Positions 19,271 through 28,760 are shown, counted from the stretch's first letter. The stretch: 64,000 bases of DNA from Mucilaginibacter sabulilitoris (GCF_034262375.1 NZ_CP139558.1:2790001-2854000), one strand, 5' to 3'. The notes: generated by a model not told the origin, from the sequence alone. Numbers and translations are program-made.

Positions 19271-19436
19271 CCAGGTTAAACCTGGATTGGGGAATACCTT
19301 TGTTAAATCTGACGCCGGTAGCAGTCCTGTAAACTGGTGTCGTCAGCCGCCGGGTTGCTTCTTTTTTCTTTTTCGTGGTAAAATATCTGCTTCGACTAAC
19401 CCCTCCGGGCTTTCTTTTGCTTACTCACCATTCTGA
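19271..19436. other. Intergenic, origin unknown
   Basis: Sequence between the monooxygenase gene and IS-related remnants; contains an imperfect inverted repeat around 19310-19350 (CTGACGCC with GGTGTCGTCAG) but no recognisable gene. Confidence 0.35.
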
Positions 19437-19595
19437 CTACGGATTATTGTTCATGATAAATGGTGTTAAGCGGCGCAGCGGCTTTTCTGGATATACCGGA
19501 TTGGCTGCACTGTCGGTATAATATTCATACTTGCCATTTACTTTCACGCAAAAGACTTTTCCGATGGAGTTTGCCGTGAGTGTGTCATCTTTCAT
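19437..19595 (-). CDS. Small ORF, 52 residues, unknown
   Basis: A short open frame (MKDDTLTANSIGKVF to FIMNNNP) whose ATG overlaps the stop codon of the IS3 transposase remnant. The composition is protein-like, with a GKVFCVKVNGKYEYYTD segment. It may be a real small gene, or the tail of a gene cut by the element. No family recognised. Confidence 0.3.
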   Translation of the reverse strand: MKDDTLTANSIGKVFCVKVNGKYEYYTDSAANPVYPEKPLRRLTPFIMNNNP

Positions 19596-19933
19596 GATCT
19601 TCTCCGGCGGATCAATAAGCCGTGAAAGCGTAACAGATCATACAGCAAGTCCCGTCCCATCTTTATCTCGTGCTTTTCCATCTCCGGAATGAGCATGTGT
19701 AATAGTTTTCTGGTTCCCAGCATAGGAACAGCAGCACCGAACTCACCCACCAATGTCAACACAACCATATGTGCGATACTTGTCCTTGAAGCCTTATGAT
19801 GAGCTAAATAGTAAGCCTGACGGCTTACACCAAACAGTGCACAAACAGTTACCAGGGGATATTCTGGCCGCTTTTGCCGCATTCTTAAGACTGTTTGGTA
19901 CCACGCGGTGATGGCGCCGATCATAAGCTGCAA
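19592..19933 (-). mobile_element. IS3-family transposase (OrfB) N-terminal remnant
   Basis: A 113-residue frame matching the start of IS3/IS150-type OrfB: VCALFGVSRQAYY (helix-turn-helix), GTRKLLHML, then MGRDLLYDLLRFHGLLIRR. It ends by frameshift or truncation before the DDE catalytic domain, so it cannot transpose. No OrfA or terminal inverted repeats were recognised. Confidence 0.75.
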
Positions 19934-19938
19934 TAGCT

Positions 19939-20142
19939 CTAAAGTTTTGCATCCGAAATCTGTTGCAAGATGTAACCTAATTCTTTGCTCAGATTGAACT
20001 TGTAGGTGCCAAGAACAAAATTGACTTGATTATTATTCTTACTATCTAAAATAGATGTAGCCAATGCGGGCTCTATGATATAGGCCGTTGACGCTTTGAA
20101 TTCAGTCCAATAATCAAGTTTGATTGTCGGGCTGTAAGCATT
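19939..20142 (-). pseudogene. Truncated gene of unknown family
   Basis: An open minus-strand frame without a start codon, reading DYWTEFKASTAYIIEP and later FNLSKELGYILQQISDAKL to a stop at 19939. An in-frame stop precedes it at 20143-20145. It abuts the IS3 remnant, so it may be the 3' end of a gene truncated by the insertion. Function not recognised. Confidence 0.3.
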
Positions 20143-20171
20143 TCAAGAAAATTAATGATCAAGCCATTAGT

Positions 20172-20585
20172 TTACATTTGATGGGTATTAAAGCTGTTGG
20201 CAGCGTTAACATAGGTGGCAGGATGCAGTTTTCTGAACATGAGGTAAGTAACACTAATAATGGTAAACGCTATGATGGCATCAATGGTAGCAGGGAAACC
20301 GAGCACCACAATTTTAGAGAAAAAGGCAAAGATGATATCAAAGAAGATGCCTGCAAATACCCATTCTTTTAATCTCAACAGTCTGTTGGGAGTTAACAGT
20401 ACCGCTACACCCGAAAGTTTGGCGACGCCAAGAATATAAATAAAGTGCGGAGGGTAACCTAATTTTACCGTAATGTCCCAAACTACCGGGTTCCTGGTAA
20501 GTTCGTAAAAACCACTTGCACCAAACCATAATGAAATTAATGATGCCCCTGTCCAATAAATTGCTTTTGATGTTTTTGAGTTCAT
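20172..20585 (-). CDS. DoxX-like family membrane protein
   Basis: A 137-residue protein with four hydrophobic helices and the DoxX-like pattern: a first helix ending GASGFYELTRNP, then LGYPPHFIYILGVAKLSGVAVLL and LKEWVFAGIFFDIIFAF. Such proteins are small inner-membrane proteins of uncertain role, sometimes tied to redox or detoxification. It stands alone between the IS remnant and the methyltransferase gene. Length is normal for the family. Confidence 0.85.
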   Translation of the reverse strand: MNSKTSKAIYWTGASLISLWFGASGFYELTRNPVVWDITVKLGYPPHFIYILGVAKLSGVAVLLTPNRLLRLKEWVFAGIFFDIIFAFFSKIVVLGFPATIDAIIAFTIISVTYLMFRKLHPATYVNAANSFNTHQM

Positions 20586-20849
20586 GATATTGTTTTTTTT
20601 GATTGATGACTCAAAAATGCATCGAAGGCGTAGAAAATCATTGTTGTTTTAAGCCAAGACGGACAAACTGGCAAGCAGACCGGACAATATTAGGTGTCGA
20701 TATTATCTTCCGGGAGGGATTGTTCCCACAGATCATGGGCGGTACCCGGTTCAACCGGATAATCATCTACCGCATTCCGGAAGCTGGTGATCAATGGTTA
20801 CGGAATGTCCAGGGATGAGGGCGCGATTATAACACCTGCCTCGGCTTAG
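20586..20849. other. Intergenic, no gene recognised
   Basis: Contains open frames on the plus strand (for example 20603-20818), but their composition and lack of any family resemblance make them unconvincing. Nothing else seen. Confidence 0.4.
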
Positions 20850-21650
20850 CTATTTCTTCACTGCATAGCCCATATACAAAATATTCATATCGTTGCTTTC
20901 AACCAAAATGAAATTCTCTCCAAGTTCAGCAAAGGTCCATACTCCTTTTGCTCTTTTTCGCAAATAGTTTAACATTGTGGGTATTGAAACATTCGGAGAT
21001 GAACCTCTGTGTTCTTTCCAGTCTAAATTGTTTTTGGCTAATAAGGTTTTTAACTCTTCGGGCTTAATAAACATATCCCAGTTGTGCAGGTTTGGAGGCA
21101 TAAAAGCCCAGCGTTTCCATTCCTGCCAAATTTTAATGGCTACCAATTTGCTAACAAAAGTTCGATTTAGTGTATCGTAAAAGAATAATCCGTTAGGTTT
21201 TAGTACCCTTGATATTTCGGAAATTACTTTAGGCAAATCCATAACATGTTCCAGCACATCACAACACACCACACAATCGAAAGATTGATCGGGGTAAGGC
21301 AAATTTTCTGCAAAACCCTGGTCGTATTTTATGTTTAAGCCACTTTGTTTAGCATGATTTATGGCTGTATTCCTCGAGTTTTCAGAAGGTTCTATGCCTG
21401 TTGTTTTAAAGCCTAATTTGCATATTTCTTCGGTAAGTATACCTCCGCCTGAGCCAACTTCCAAAGCTGTCATCCCCTCCGGATTTATGGTTAGCCTGGT
21501 AAGTACTGTATTTAAATAGCCAACCCGACAAGGGTTAACGCTGGTTTTTAAAAGGTTCAGTACGGTGTCGGGTTTCCACCAGATATCGCCATCTGCATTG
21601 TAAAGATCGTTGTCTATTTTTTTATAAACTTCGGTTGAGATTTTTTCCAT
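20850..21650 (-). CDS. UbiG-like class I SAM-dependent methyltransferase
   Basis: A 266-residue methyltransferase. Motif I is ALEVGSGGGILTEE (about residues 61-74), the acidic motif II region is GIEPSENSRNTA, and DCVVCCDVLEHV is motif III/post-I. The N-terminus (NDLYNADGDIWWKPD) resembles UbiG, the O-methyltransferase of ubiquinone synthesis. Bacteroidota use menaquinone, so the substrate is probably something else. A stand-alone gene. Confidence 0.82.
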   Translation of the reverse strand: MEKISTEVYKKIDNDLYNADGDIWWKPDTVLNLLKTSVNPCRVGYLNTVLTRLTINPEGMTALEVGSGGGILTEEICKLGFKTTGIEPSENSRNTAINHAKQSGLNIKYDQGFAENLPYPDQSFDCVVCCDVLEHVMDLPKVISEISRVLKPNGLFFYDTLNRTFVSKLVAIKIWQEWKRWAFMPPNLHNWDMFIKPEELKTLLAKNNLDWKEHRGSSPNVSIPTMLNYLRKRAKGVWTFAELGENFILVESNDMNILYMGYAVKK

Positions 21651-21996
21651 TTTAGTTTTGTTTATAGTTGATTGTCTATATTGATGATGCTAAACCCAGA
21701 TCAGGCGGAAGCGTAATCCGAAATAAGCTGTTCTTACACGTATACCGTAAAATTAGATTTGTGGTTAAATCACTAAAAGAAAGGGCGGGCATGACAGGAT
21801 TATTTGGTATATCTAATATACGAAATACTTAACTATCAGTGAAATAGACAATAAGTATTAAACTTGTGGATATAGGGGTTTTAAATCAGAATAGATGATC
21901 TACATTCCCCCCACTATCATAAGCTGAATGAGACCTGGTGTGATGGTATTTTCCGAATCGTTACAATGGGGTAACCGCCTGTTAACCTGTGGTAAA
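21651..21996. other. Intergenic, no gene recognised
   Basis: About 345 bases between divergent genes. No convincing open frame or RNA structure seen; it must hold the promoters of both neighbours. Confidence 0.4.
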
Positions 21997-22004
21997 TATC
22001 TTTG
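21997..22004 (+). promoter_or_regulatory. -7 promoter box (TATCTTTG) next to start codon
   Basis: Matches TAnnTTTG and ends 6 bases before the ATG at 22010. If active, transcription would start at or near that ATG, giving a leaderless or nearly leaderless mRNA. This argues against the upstream in-frame GTG at 21989 as the start. Confidence 0.4.
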
Positions 22005-22009
22005 TGGCT

Positions 22010-22924
22010 ATGAAAATATTTAAGGCCGTTGCGTTTATCATTTTAACAAGTTCAATATTTTGTACTACAAGCCACGCGCAAACCACTAGGGTTGATAGCT
22101 TGGTAAAGCAGTTACATCAGCCACTCGACAAGTATATCATGGTAACCGCTCATCGCGGCGATTGGCGCAATGCTCCCGAAAACTCTTTACTGGGGTTCAA
22201 ATACGCTATAGCTATGGGGGTGGATATTATTGAACTGGATTTAAACAAAACGAAAGATGGGGTGATCGTCATCATGCACGATCAAACTATTAACCGCACA
22301 ACGGACGGAAAAGGAAGCCCCGGCGATTATACCCTGGCCGAACTAAAGAAATTCCACCTGAAGAACGGTCTGGGGAGGGTTACTGTTAATACCATACCAA
22401 CCCTTGAGGAAGTGATGCAATTAATAAAGGGTAAAGTTTTGGTAAATCTTGATAAGAGTTATCCTTACTATAACGAAGCTTATCAGATATTAAAAGCAAC
22501 AGGCACATTAAAACAAGCCATTTTTAAAACAGCCGAAGATTACGAAACAGTAAGGAAGCAATATCCATCAATTATTGATAGTATTACATTCATGGCTGTG
22601 GTTGACCTGGATAAACCCGGGGCCAAACAGGTTATCGAAAATTATCAGCGCCATATTAAACCGGTAGCTTTTGAATTGAACTTCCGTACAGATACTTCGG
22701 CAATCCTAAAAAATAATAAATTTATTAACAAAAATGGCTCCCGTATCTGGATCAATTCGCTGTGGGCCAGTTTAAATGCCGGCCATGATGATGATACTGC
22801 TGTTGACCTCGGAAATACTGAAAATAGCTGGGACTGGATTATAGCGCATGGTGCAACCATCATACAAACAGACAGGCCACATGAAATGCTGCAATACCTC
22901 AGGAAAAAAGGACTGCACAAATAA
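22010..22924 (+). CDS. Glycerophosphodiester phosphodiesterase (GDPD family), exported
   Basis: A 304-residue enzyme that hydrolyses glycerophosphodiesters to glycerol-3-phosphate and an alcohol, probably in the periplasm. A signal peptide (MKIFKAVAFIILTSS to SHAQ) precedes the TIM-barrel. Catalytic and metal residues are visible: H48 and R49 in TAHRGD, E75 and D77 in IELDLN, and H90 in MHDQT. The ATG at 22010 is chosen because it begins the signal peptide and lies just after a promoter box. Its neighbour downstream is the second SusC locus, some 800 bases away. Confidence 0.9.
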   Translation: MKIFKAVAFIILTSSIFCTTSHAQTTRVDSLVKQLHQPLDKYIMVTAHRGDWRNAPENSLLGFKYAIAMGVDIIELDLNKTKDGVIVIMHDQTINRTTDGKGSPGDYTLAELKKFHLKNGLGRVTVNTIPTLEEVMQLIKGKVLVNLDKSYPYYNEAYQILKATGTLKQAIFKTAEDYETVRKQYPSIIDSITFMAVVDLDKPGAKQVIENYQRHIKPVAFELNFRTDTSAILKNNKFINKNGSRIWINSLWASLNAGHDDDTAVDLGNTENSWDWIIAHGATIIQTDRPHEMLQYLRKKGLHK

Positions 22925-23083
22925 AAAAGGTGAACAGGATGAAGCTTAGGCCCACACAATTCGGCCGGTAGAAGCTGACTTGTTAACCTGATCGGCCCAA
23001 TACAGTATACATTTTACCCCGCTACTGCAAGCAGGGCGCTTGTGGTAGCGAAGGAAGCTTTTTGTTTGAAGAAATAATTGTCA

Positions 23084-23311
23084 TTATCGATCGATAAAGC
23101 TTTTTCCTTTCTTCAGAATATTTTCTCCGCTATTATATATCGTAGTAGAATCTTCATTGTAAGCCCTGCTCTCAATATACAGTTTGTCCAACATTACTGT
23201 CGTTTTTTGTCTAATATGTATCGAAGTTGGATGTTCATGAAGATAATTCCACTCTCAAATCTCCGATGGAATATCATCGTTTTCTTTTTTAAATTCCAAT
23301 AATTCGGTCCT
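23084..23311 (-). pseudogene. Possible decayed small gene, unknown
   Basis: A minus-strand frame reads TELLEFKKENDDIPSEI, an in-frame TGA, then EWNYLHEHPTSIHIRQK and MLDKLYIESRAYNEDS to a stop at 23084. The composition is protein-like on both sides of the stop, suggesting a gene broken by one nonsense change. No family recognised; chance cannot be excluded. Confidence 0.25.
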
Positions 23312-23369
23312 TAAAGATTTACCTATTAATTTATTCGAAAGATTTTTATAATATACAATGTCTATAGAA

Positions 23370-23400
23370 TTTGTAGATTTTAAAATAAAATTTATATTTG
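23370..23400 (+). promoter_or_regulatory. Bacteroidota sigma-A promoter of the second susC locus
   Basis: A full match to the Bacteroidota consensus: TTTG at 23370-23373 (-33 element), 19 bases, then TATATTTG at 23393-23400 (-7 element). Transcription would start near 23406, leaving a leader of roughly 330 bases before susC at 23738. That long leader holds a strong hairpin at 23617-23641. Confidence 0.65.
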
Positions 23401-23609
23401 CAGCATAACACCCATACTGATGAATGCATTACATCCACATAAAGGATCAGATCTTCTTCTCATCATGTCGCGAATGCCGATACAGGCAAACGTCTGTTGT
23501 TGTTAAAACAACTTTCTTCATTTTATTTTCCGGGCAGGCACAAATAAGGTTAACCTTTATTTAACACCTGCAACTTAAAACAAACATAACACAATGAAAT
23601 AATCTTTGA

Positions 23610-23641
23610 TAAAAAAAACCGGCAAGGAAGCCTTGCCGGTT
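23610..23641 (-). terminator. Intrinsic terminator on the minus strand, antisense to the susC leader
   Basis: An 11-bp stem AACCGGCAAGG with CCTTGCCGGTT and a 3-base loop. On the minus strand it is followed by eight T residues, the classic intrinsic terminator form; on the plus strand there is no T-tract. No minus-strand gene lies to the right, so it would end an antisense RNA starting near the 5' end of susC. Confidence 0.65.
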
Positions 23642-23737
23642 ATACCGATGCAAAATCAGTGTCGTAACGCCAATCACTCAACTGATCTTCATCTCATTTA
23701 CTAATGAATTTAATCATCAAATAAACTTTTTAAAGAT

Positions 23738-26700
23738 ATGGAATATTATATCCATGAAAAAAACACTACCCTAAAGTTTCTTAAAATACTCTTACTGTTT
23801 TTTTTGCCGCTAAGGCTATTTGGCCAAATAGCACCTCAACCAACTATTAACTCCAAACTGGATGGCGTAGTACTCGATTCGCTTACAAAACAACCCATTC
23901 CAGGAGCGGTTATCCGTATAAAAGGTACTACCAATACTGCCGCTGCAGATTTAAACGGGAAATTTCAGCTGGTTACCGGCCAGCGTTTCCCTTATACTCT
24001 TGCCATAAGCTATATAGGTTATAAAACAAAAGAGGTTATTGCCAATGGCAGCCCCATAACTATACGCCTAACCGAAACCGTAAACCAGCTTAATGACGTA
24101 GTGGTTGTTGGCTATGGAACCCAAAAACGTAGCGATATCACCGGTTCGGTAGCATCCATATCAAAAAATATCTTAAACCAGCCGGCCGCGTCATTTGATA
24201 ACCTGTTGCAGGGCTCGGTATCAGGGGTTGCGGTAACACAAAACTCGGGTCAGCCGGGTAGTTCTGCAACTATCCGTATAAGGGGTGGCAATTCTATATC
24301 ATTCGGTAACGCGCCGCTTTATGTAATTGACGGTTTTATTATTTATAATAATAACGATAATGTAAACATTGGTTCAAACGGGCCGAGCGTAAACGCGCTT
24401 TCAACCATAAATCCAAGCGATATTGAATCAATAGAGGTGCTGAAAGATGCGTCGGCAACAGCTATATATGGCTCTCGCGGGGCTAATGGCGTGGTTATTA
24501 TTACTACCCGCCGTGGTAAAAAGGGCACCAACAACGTAAATTTTAACACCTACATTGGTCAGCAAAAAGTATCTAAAAAGCTCAATCTGTTAAATGGTTC
24601 ACAGTGGGCATCATTAATAAACGATATAAACTTAAGTGATAACGTAGCCAAAACCTATACTGACGAGCAGATAGCCGCCTTTGGTGCCGGGTCCGATTGG
24701 CAAAGCGCTGCTTTGCGCAATGCGCCGCAGTATAACGGGGAGTTATCCATTTCTGGAGGAGATGAAAAATCGAGATATCTTATTTCGGGCAATTATTTCA
24801 AACAGGACGGTACATTGTTAAATACCGGTTTTGAACGTTACAGCGGCCGCGTAAATCTGGAGCGAAACATTAATGACAAATTTTTGGTATCGGCCAATAT
24901 TTTTGCCAGCCGCTCAAAGCAAGACAAGCTTTACGGCAGCGGTTATAATAGCATTGGCTTTGGCGGAGCTTTTGCCAATTTGGTAAATACAAGTCCAATT
25001 GCTCCAATCCGCAACAGCGACGGCAGCTTTAACACCAGCAACCCCTTCAATGCCACGCCCACTAACCCCCTGCAGGACATTACATCTACCACTAATACCG
25101 CTTTTCTTACCCGCACTTTAGGTAACATCGCGGGCGAGTATAAGTTACTTAATGATTTGACGCTGAAAGTAACAGTAGGAGCCGACCTGTTGAACACTAC
25201 CCAGAATTATTATGCCCCATCATACAGCGCTTCGCCTGCAGGAAGCACCAATGGCTATGCGGCACAGGGTTATGCATCTATAGGATCGGGTTATGCCAAT
25301 AGTTGGCTTAATGAAAATACATTAACATTTAACCATACTTATGCGGACAAGCATTACTTAAACATACTGGCCGGTTATACCACACAATATGAAAAGGCGG
25401 CCTCTTCAGTTGCTATTGCACAAAAGTTTCCGAATGATCTTACTTCATTCAACAATCTTTCTTATGCAGGCGTAGCTAATTTACCCACATCTACGGGCCG
25501 TAGTTCATCACTTAATTCATATCTGGCCAGGGTAAATTACTCTTTCGATCATAAGTATAATGTTACTTTATCTGAGCGTATTGATGGCTCATCAAAATTA
25601 GGAGCCAACAATAAATGGGGATTTTTCCCATCGGTAGGTTTGTCATGGAACGTGAATAAGGAACACTTCCTGGTCAATAACAAAGCTGTAAGCAACCTGA
25701 AAGTAAGGTTAAGCGCCGGACAAACCGGTAACTCTGAAGTGCCTGCCTATAGTTCATTGGCTACACTGGCCCCAACAAACTATTATCTTAACAGTACACT
25801 GGTTACAGGTATAGCTCCTTTGCAGTTGGCCAATCCCGATCTGAAATGGGAAACCACTACCCAATATGATGCCGGCTTTGATCTCGGTCTGTTTGATAAC
25901 CGGGTAAGCGTGGTATTTGACGCTTACTATAAAAAAACCACCGATCTGCTGCTTAATGTACCTCTGCCGCTATACACTGGTTACGCCAGTGCGCTGGAGA
26001 ATGTAGGTAGTGTTCAAAATAAAGGTATTGAGCTGAGCTTAAATACAGAAAATATCAAAACTACGGGTTTCTCCTGGAAAACTAATATCGTTATAGCAGC
26101 TAACCGAAATAAGGTACTTAATCTGGGTTCTGGCGTAAGCAGCTATTTCCCGCTGGCGCCAACAGGTCGTCAGTCGCCGGTTATTGTAAAAATAGGGGAG
26201 CCGGTAGGTACATTCTGGGGATACAAGACCAATGGTTTGTTAACTCAGGCAGATTTAACCAACAAAGTTCCGCTGCTTACGGGCGTGCCACAGCAGGTTG
26301 GTGATACAAAATATGTAGATACTAATGGCGATGGTACCGTAACAACCGACGACAGGCATAGCTTGGGTAGTGCGCAACCCAAATTTACAGGGAGTGTCAC
26401 CAATACCTTTAACTATGGCCGCTTTGATTTGTCGGTATACTTCCAGGGGTCTTATGGCAACAAAATTTTCAACCTCTTGCAGCAAACGCTGGAAAGGCCA
26501 ACGCTGTCTCTTAACGCTTCTGCAACACTGCTTAACAGATGGAGCCCCAGTAATCCTAACGGGACAGTGCAACGGGCAACTAATGCTCCAGTGCCTCAGA
26601 TAACGGACCGGTATGTGGAGAACGGATCATACCTGCGGCTGAAAAATGTGTCACTGGGTTACAACTTTAGCGGCGACCTGATCAAAAAGCTACATGCTAA

Positions 26701-26869
26701 GCAATTGCGGATTTATGTTTCGGCTCAAAACCTGGCCACCATTACCAAATACAGCGGTCTTGACCCCGAGGTAAACTTTTATGACAACGATAACACCAAG
26801 CAGGGTATTGATTATGGAAGCTATCCCGCCGTACGAACATTCCTTGCAGGTTTAAATGTCACATTTTAA
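23738..26869 (+). CDS. SusC-family TonB-dependent outer-membrane transporter
   Basis: A 1043-residue outer-membrane import channel. Order of parts: signal sequence (FLKILLLFFLPLRLFGQ), regulatory-like domain (LDSLTKQPIPGAVIRIKGT), TonB-box/plug region (VNQLNDVVVVGYGTQKRSD; APLYVIDGFII; DIESIEVLKDASATAIYGS) and barrel ending in GLNVTF with a terminal Phe. The protein may start at the ATG at 23738 or slightly further in. It is followed 11 bases later by susD. The locus has no glycoside hydrolase, so the ligand need not be a glycan. Confidence 0.95.
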   Translation: MEYYIHEKNTTLKFLKILLLFFLPLRLFGQIAPQPTINSKLDGVVLDSLTKQPIPGAVIRIKGTTNTAAADLNGKFQLVTGQRFPYTLAISYIGYKTKEVIANGSPITIRLTETVNQLNDVVVVGYGTQKRSDITGSVASISKNILNQPAASFDNLLQGSVSGVAVTQNSGQPGSSATIRIRGGNSISFGNAPLYVIDGFIIYNNNDNVNIGSNGPSVNALSTINPSDIESIEVLKDASATAIYGSRGANGVVIITTRRGKKGTNNVNFNTYIGQQKVSKKLNLLNGSQWASLINDINLSDNVAKTYTDEQIAAFGAGSDWQSAALRNAPQYNGELSISGGDEKSRYLISGNYFKQDGTLLNTGFERYSGRVNLERNINDKFLVSANIFASRSKQDKLYGSGYNSIGFGGAFANLVNTSPIAPIRNSDGSFNTSNPFNATPTNPLQDITSTTNTAFLTRTLGNIAGEYKLLNDLTLKVTVGADLLNTTQNYYAPSYSASPAGSTNGYAAQGYASIGSGYANSWLNENTLTFNHTYADKHYLNILAGYTTQYEKAASSVAIAQKFPNDLTSFNNLSYAGVANLPTSTGRSSSLNSYLARVNYSFDHKYNVTLSERIDGSSKLGANNKWGFFPSVGLSWNVNKEHFLVNNKAVSNLKVRLSAGQTGNSEVPAYSSLATLAPTNYYLNSTLVTGIAPLQLANPDLKWETTTQYDAGFDLGLFDNRVSVVFDAYYKKTTDLLLNVPLPLYTGYASALENVGSVQNKGIELSLNTENIKTTGFSWKTNIVIAANRNKVLNLGSGVSSYFPLAPTGRQSPVIVKIGEPVGTFWGYKTNGLLTQADLTNKVPLLTGVPQQVGDTKYVDTNGDGTVTTDDRHSLGSAQPKFTGSVTNTFNYGRFDLSVYFQGSYGNKIFNLLQQTLERPTLSLNASATLLNRWSPSNPNGTVQRATNAPVPQITDRYVENGSYLRLKNVSLGYNFSGDLIKKLHAKQLRIYVSAQNLATITKYSGLDPEVNFYDNDNTKQGIDYGSYPAVRTFLAGLNVTF

Positions 26870-26880
26870 TGAACTGAACC

Positions 26881-28359
26881 ATGAAAAATAACATACTAAA
26901 TAATATTTTACTCATAGCAGCAGGTACCGCGATACTATTCACGTCCTGCAAAAAACTGAATGAAAACCCCGATTCGGTTATTGTGGCCGACCAGTTTTAT
27001 AAAACGCAATCAGACGCGGTATCGGCAGTAAACGCTGCTTATAGTTCATTAAATAGTGACCCGGCCGGAGATTTTCCATTGTATGGCCGTCAACTAAACC
27101 TATTGGTAGAAAACGGCAGCGATAACCAGGTTTACAGCCCCAGCAATACCAACCCCGATGTACGGGCGCTGGGTACCACCACGTATATTTCGGCTAATAG
27201 CCGTGTGCAAAAAGTATGGCAGCAATTATATTATGGTATTAACAGGGCTAATATAGCCATTGACAAAATACCCACCATACAATTTGACACCATGCTACGC
27301 TCAAGACTTGTACGCGAAGCAAAGTTTTTACGTGGACTGCTTTATTTTGACCTGGTTAGGCTTTATGGAGCAATACCCCTGGTACTGCATGACCCTACTT
27401 CTATCAAACTGAATGAATTGCAAGTACCACGCACTTCTGTAGATAGTGTTTATGCACAGATTATAACCGATTTACAGGATGCCACCAACCTGCCCAAAAC
27501 ATACAGTGGTGCCGACAAGGGAAGAGCAACGGGCGGTGCTGCACATACACTGCTGGCCAAAGTATATGTAACCCGCCGCGAATGGGCTAAAGCACTTACC
27601 CAATTGCAAATAGTTATAAATGGCGGCTATGGCTATGCCCTGTTCCCCAACTATCGCGATGTTTTTCAAAAACCGACAAAAAATGGGGTAGAACATATTT
27701 TTTCGGCGCAGTTTGAGAGTAACCTGGGGGCTGTTAACAGTACCCAGAACCTGAGCCAGAGTTTTTCGTCATTTAACCCGGGTACGCTGCCTATAGATAT
27801 TCCGGCCGACAGCAGTTTATATAAGCTGTTTACCGCTGCGGATACCCGTAGAGCCGTTACCTTTTATAGTGAAGTGTACAATGCGGCAACGGGTAAAACA
27901 GTTGTTTATAATAATGCTTATACTCCATACTTTAACAAGTTTGTTGATTACAGCTTATCGCCTTTAACCACACAAAGCCAAAGCGGCATCAATTATCCGA
28001 TACTAAGGTATGCCGATGTATTGCTTTCATATGCCGAAGTGCTTAACGAAATAAACGGCCCCTCGGCCGAAGCTTATAATGCCATTAATGAAGTGCGCAC
28101 CCGGGCACACGTTGATAATTTGTCGGCAGGTCTAAGCCAGTCCGCATTCCGGGATTCAGTTTTTCTGGAGCGGCGCAAAGAGTTTATACAGGAAGGCCAT
28201 CGCTGGTTTGATCTGGTACGGCGCGGCAGTACTTACCTTGTTGATGCCCTGCATACATTGCCTGCAAAAGCTGCCGCCAGCGAAAAAAATAATTTGTATC
28301 CAATTCCATTGGTAGAAATTCAGCAAAACCCATTACTCACACAAAACCCCGGTTATTAA
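26881..28359 (+). CDS. SusD-family outer-membrane lipoprotein
   Basis: A 492-residue partner of the preceding SusC protein. The signal peptide ends in a lipobox before Cys (LFTSCKKLN, about residue 23). SusD features include LRSRLVREAKFLRGLLYFDLVRLYG, the PILRYADVLLSYAEVLNEI helix and ERRKEFIQEGHRWFDLVRRG, with the conserved end LTQNPGY. The bases encoding this end (CCCCGGTTATTAA) are a near-match to the target of the group II intron inserted at the other susD of this window, but no intron is present here. Confidence 0.95.
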   Translation: MKNNILNNILLIAAGTAILFTSCKKLNENPDSVIVADQFYKTQSDAVSAVNAAYSSLNSDPAGDFPLYGRQLNLLVENGSDNQVYSPSNTNPDVRALGTTTYISANSRVQKVWQQLYYGINRANIAIDKIPTIQFDTMLRSRLVREAKFLRGLLYFDLVRLYGAIPLVLHDPTSIKLNELQVPRTSVDSVYAQIITDLQDATNLPKTYSGADKGRATGGAAHTLLAKVYVTRREWAKALTQLQIVINGGYGYALFPNYRDVFQKPTKNGVEHIFSAQFESNLGAVNSTQNLSQSFSSFNPGTLPIDIPADSSLYKLFTAADTRRAVTFYSEVYNAATGKTVVYNNAYTPYFNKFVDYSLSPLTTQSQSGINYPILRYADVLLSYAEVLNEINGPSAEAYNAINEVRTRAHVDNLSAGLSQSAFRDSVFLERRKEFIQEGHRWFDLVRRGSTYLVDALHTLPAKAAASEKNNLYPIPLVEIQQNPLLTQNPGY

Positions 28360-28390
28360 TTAATCCAATCATTCATTAAAACAAAATACT

Positions 28391-28549
28391 ATGACACTTT
28401 CAGATGTAAACATTTTAATCAAGAAGATACTGGTGGGCATTATTGTCACCATAGTACCCTTCGCAATTATTTTCGGTGGATTGTGGTTTACGCCCAAACT
28501 GCTGAGCAAGACAGATAAAACCAAACAACACATACAAATTAAACAATAA
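28391..28549 (+). CDS. Small single-pass membrane protein, 52 residues
   Basis: A short frame, MTLSDVNILIKKILVG then a hydrophobic helix IIVTIVPFAIIFGGLWF and a basic, polar tail. It begins 31 bases after susD and ends 4 bases before the next small gene, so it sits firmly within the operon. No family recognised. Its size and its place between SusD and a membrane hydroxylase suggest a helper or complex subunit; that is an inference. Confidence 0.65.
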   Translation: MTLSDVNILIKKILVGIIVTIVPFAIIFGGLWFTPKLLSKTDKTKQHIQIKQ

Positions 28550-28553
28550 AGTT

Positions 28554-28760
28554 ATGCAAATGGAAAGCGCAACCAGGCAAAGGATCGTTAAGAACGCGTT
28601 CCTGAGCCTATTCATTTTTTTACTGCCAATCCTAGCCATGTTTATCACTTTTTATTTTACGGGTGAACGGCCGTGGGAAAAGAAAAAATACGAGCAACAG
28701 AAAGAAATTAAAACATCATTAAACAAAAAAAATAACACAGAAAATGGAAGCAACGATTGA
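28554..28760 (+). CDS. Small single-pass membrane protein, 68 residues
   Basis: Begins MQMESATRQRIVKNAF (or at the second ATG, 28560), followed by one hydrophobic helix LSLFIFLLPILAMFITFYF and a long Lys/Glu-rich tail. Its last 17 bases overlap the start of the desaturase-like gene at 28744, indicating coupling. Function unknown; it pairs with the 52-residue protein just upstream. Confidence 0.65.
   Translation: MQMESATRQRIVKNAFLSLFIFLLPILAMFITFYFTGERPWEKKKYEQQKEIKTSLNKKNNTENGSND

Noticed and set aside
20603-20818. 71-residue plus-strand frame between DoxX and the methyltransferase
   Set aside because: Unlikely composition, no family resemblance and no promoter or neighbour that would support it.
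23078-23302. 74-residue plus-strand frame rich in Phe, Ser and Ile
   Set aside because: Overlaps the minus-strand decayed frame, and its composition looks like translated AT-rich non-coding DNA.
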